A model generated the notes under the pieces. The model was not told the origin of the DNA. It was given only the letters and a program-made list of their open reading frames with translations, and searched no databases. Of a DNA stretch of 6,370 bases, positions 5,686-6,370 are shown in pieces. Made by a program: the position numbers and the translations under genes. Source of the DNA: SCUN01 sp964343975 (GTDB taxonomy: Bacteria > Acidobacteriota > Vicinamibacteria > Vicinamibacterales > SCN-69-37). Each line of letters starts with the position of its first letter. Positions within the stretch are counted from its first letter, which is position 1. The stretch covers positions 1 to 6,370 of the forward strand of contig CAYFLU010000189.1 in assembly GCA_964343975.1 (NCBI GenBank), given 5' to 3'.

Positions 5686-6108
5686 GTGATCCGCTTCACG
5701 GCGTTCTATCGCGGCGCCGTCGCCCTGCCGTGGCTCGTCTTCGGGGTGCCGGTGCTCATCAACCGCTGGGGCGTGACCTGGTTCGGCGGCCCGGGCACGC
5801 CGTACGGTCAGGTCGCGGCCGTCTCGATGTACTTCGGGGCCATTCCGTATGGCGTGCTCACGCTCTGGGCCTGGTGGTGGATCGGTGGCCGGACCGAAGC
5901 CCGGATCCGCGCGCTGATGTGGCGTGCGCCGCTCCTCATGACCGCGACGTTTCTGGTGCTGATGGTGCCGTGGGGGATCCTCGCCAGAAGCCTCGATGCG
6001 TGGTGGAGTCTGTCGGTCATCGGGGCCCTGATGTGCCTCGGAATCGGCTACGGATACGTGGCCGCGACCGTCCTCCTCCGGAAGGCGCTGTCGGGCTATA
6101 TCGAATAA
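5686..6108 (+). CDS. Small four-helix membrane protein of unknown function
   Basis: I do not recognise this 140-residue protein. It has four hydrophobic stretches, at about 8-26, 42-67, 80-100 and 106-130, with many tryptophans (for example LWAWWWIGG at 60-68) and a basic loop, RTEARIRALMWR, at 69-80. No catalytic or metal-binding motif is visible. The start is a GTG 9 bases after the aldo/keto reductase stop; the next in-frame ATG is over 140 bases further in and would remove the first helix, so the GTG is preferred although no Shine-Dalgarno sequence precedes it. The close spacing suggests translation coupled to the reductase gene. Codon use and GC content match the neighbours, which supports a real gene rather than a chance frame. 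Confidence 0.72.
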   Translation: MIRFTAFYRGAVALPWLVFGVPVLINRWGVTWFGGPGTPYGQVAAVSMYFGAIPYGVLTLWAWWWIGGRTEARIRALMWRAPLLMTATFLVLMVPWGILARSLDAWWSLSVIGALMCLGIGYGYVAATVLLRKALSGYIE

Positions 6109-6221
6109 CCCTTTCCATATCAGCGCTTTAGGCGATCCAGCCCGAGCCCATCCCCGACGACGGTGTCTCCCCGAATGGCCGGGTGATCACGAAACGGGCG
6201 CGGATGCCGGGGTCGGTACGC

Positions 6222-6227
6222 TATGAT
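6222..6227 (+). promoter_or_regulatory. Possible -10 box for the ribosomal protein L31 gene
   Basis: TATGAT, 5/6 to consensus, lies 32 bases before the GTG of the L31 gene. No convincing -35 box is seen 16-18 bases upstream, where the DNA reads GC-rich. If used, the leader would be about 25 bases, too short to hold one of the structured L31 leader RNAs known in other phyla. The rest of the 151-base gap (6109-6259) shows no open frame and only a short palindrome, GTGATCAC, at 6183-6190. Confidence 0.4.
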
Positions 6228-6247
6228 CTTCTTTTGGTTGTAGAGCC

Positions 6248-6253
6248 AAGGAG
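6248..6253 (+). promoter_or_regulatory. Ribosome binding site of the L31 gene
   Basis: AAGGAG lies 6 bases before the GTG at 6260. It is the strongest plus-strand Shine-Dalgarno match in the window and supports a GTG start for rpmE. Confidence 0.85.
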
Positions 6254-6259
6254 ATCGCT

Positions 6260-6370
6260 GTGAAGCCGGGGATTCATCCGAAGTACAACGAAGTGGAAGT
6301 CCGCTGCGCCTGCGGGAACACGTTCAAGACCCGCTCGACCAAGCCGGAGCTCCATCTCGAAATCTGCAGC
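6260..6370 (+). CDS. rpmE: Ribosomal protein L31, N-terminal part (runs off right edge)
   Basis: The first 37 codons from a GTG start encode MKPGIHPKYNEVEVRCACGN, then TFKTRSTKPELHLEICS, a clear match to bacterial large-subunit protein L31 (bL31), which sits at the central protuberance and helps bridge the two ribosomal subunits. Cys16, Cys18 and Cys36 are present, so this is the zinc-binding (C+) form rather than the cysteine-free form induced by zinc shortage. The fourth cysteine is expected shortly after the edge (usually CSxCHPFYTG). A strong ribosome binding site precedes it. It marks the transition from accessory-looking genes to a housekeeping gene. Nothing seen in the remaining gap suggests cotranscription with the upstream membrane protein gene. 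Confidence 0.96.
   Translation, partial: MKPGIHPKYNEVEVRCACGNTFKTRSTKPELHLEICS

Noticed and set aside
6109..6259. A structured L31 leader RNA upstream of rpmE
   Set aside because: No convincing extended stem is seen, and the likely -10 box leaves only about 25 bases of leader.

Overview
The window is GC-rich bacterial chromosomal DNA with short gaps between genes. It most resembles an Acidobacteriota chromosome, perhaps of the Vicinamibacteria group. That placement is an inference from four things: a PadR gene followed by small membrane proteins starting with a 'LLRLYPRAWRERYG' segment, a GT-C/TPR membrane protein, the M28-type 'LTDRYGPRLTGSP' peptidase, and GC-rich GGTCCC-type intergenic repeats. 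There is no rRNA, tRNA, CRISPR array, transposase or phage gene.

Left part (1-2706), all on the minus strand. In the direction of transcription it reads: a 1-Cys peroxiredoxin (2706-2077); a PadR-family repressor (2021-1695); two tandem paralogous small membrane proteins (1698-1174 and 1184-681); a GC-rich degenerate repeat tract (about 588-669); and the N-terminal 189 codons of a secreted M28-like metallopeptidase that runs off the left edge (569-1). The PadR and membrane genes overlap (ATGA, then 11 bp), so they form one translationally coupled unit. The PadR promoter is covered by two tandem dyads of the form TACTACGC-n3-GCGTAGTA, which looks like an autoregulatory operator. The likely picture is a self-repressed PadR module whose targets or partners are two membrane proteins of unknown function.

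Right part (2707-6370), all on the plus strand. It holds a 641-residue GT-C-like membrane glycosyltransferase with C-terminal TPRs (2752-4677), an aldo/keto reductase (4714-5676), a small four-helix membrane protein (5686-6108), a 151-bp gap, and the first 37 codons of ribosomal protein L31 (6260 to the right edge). A 21-bp near-perfect palindrome sits directly before the aldo/keto reductase and includes its only Shine-Dalgarno-like sequence. The peroxiredoxin and the glycosyltransferase genes diverge from a gap of only 45 bp, where one AT-rich element could serve as the -10 box for both.

Nothing here is clearly a new system. The most informative parts are the PadR operator with its overlapping membrane-protein pair, the palindrome before the reductase, and several starts whose -10 boxes lie so close to the ATG that leaderless mRNAs are likely.
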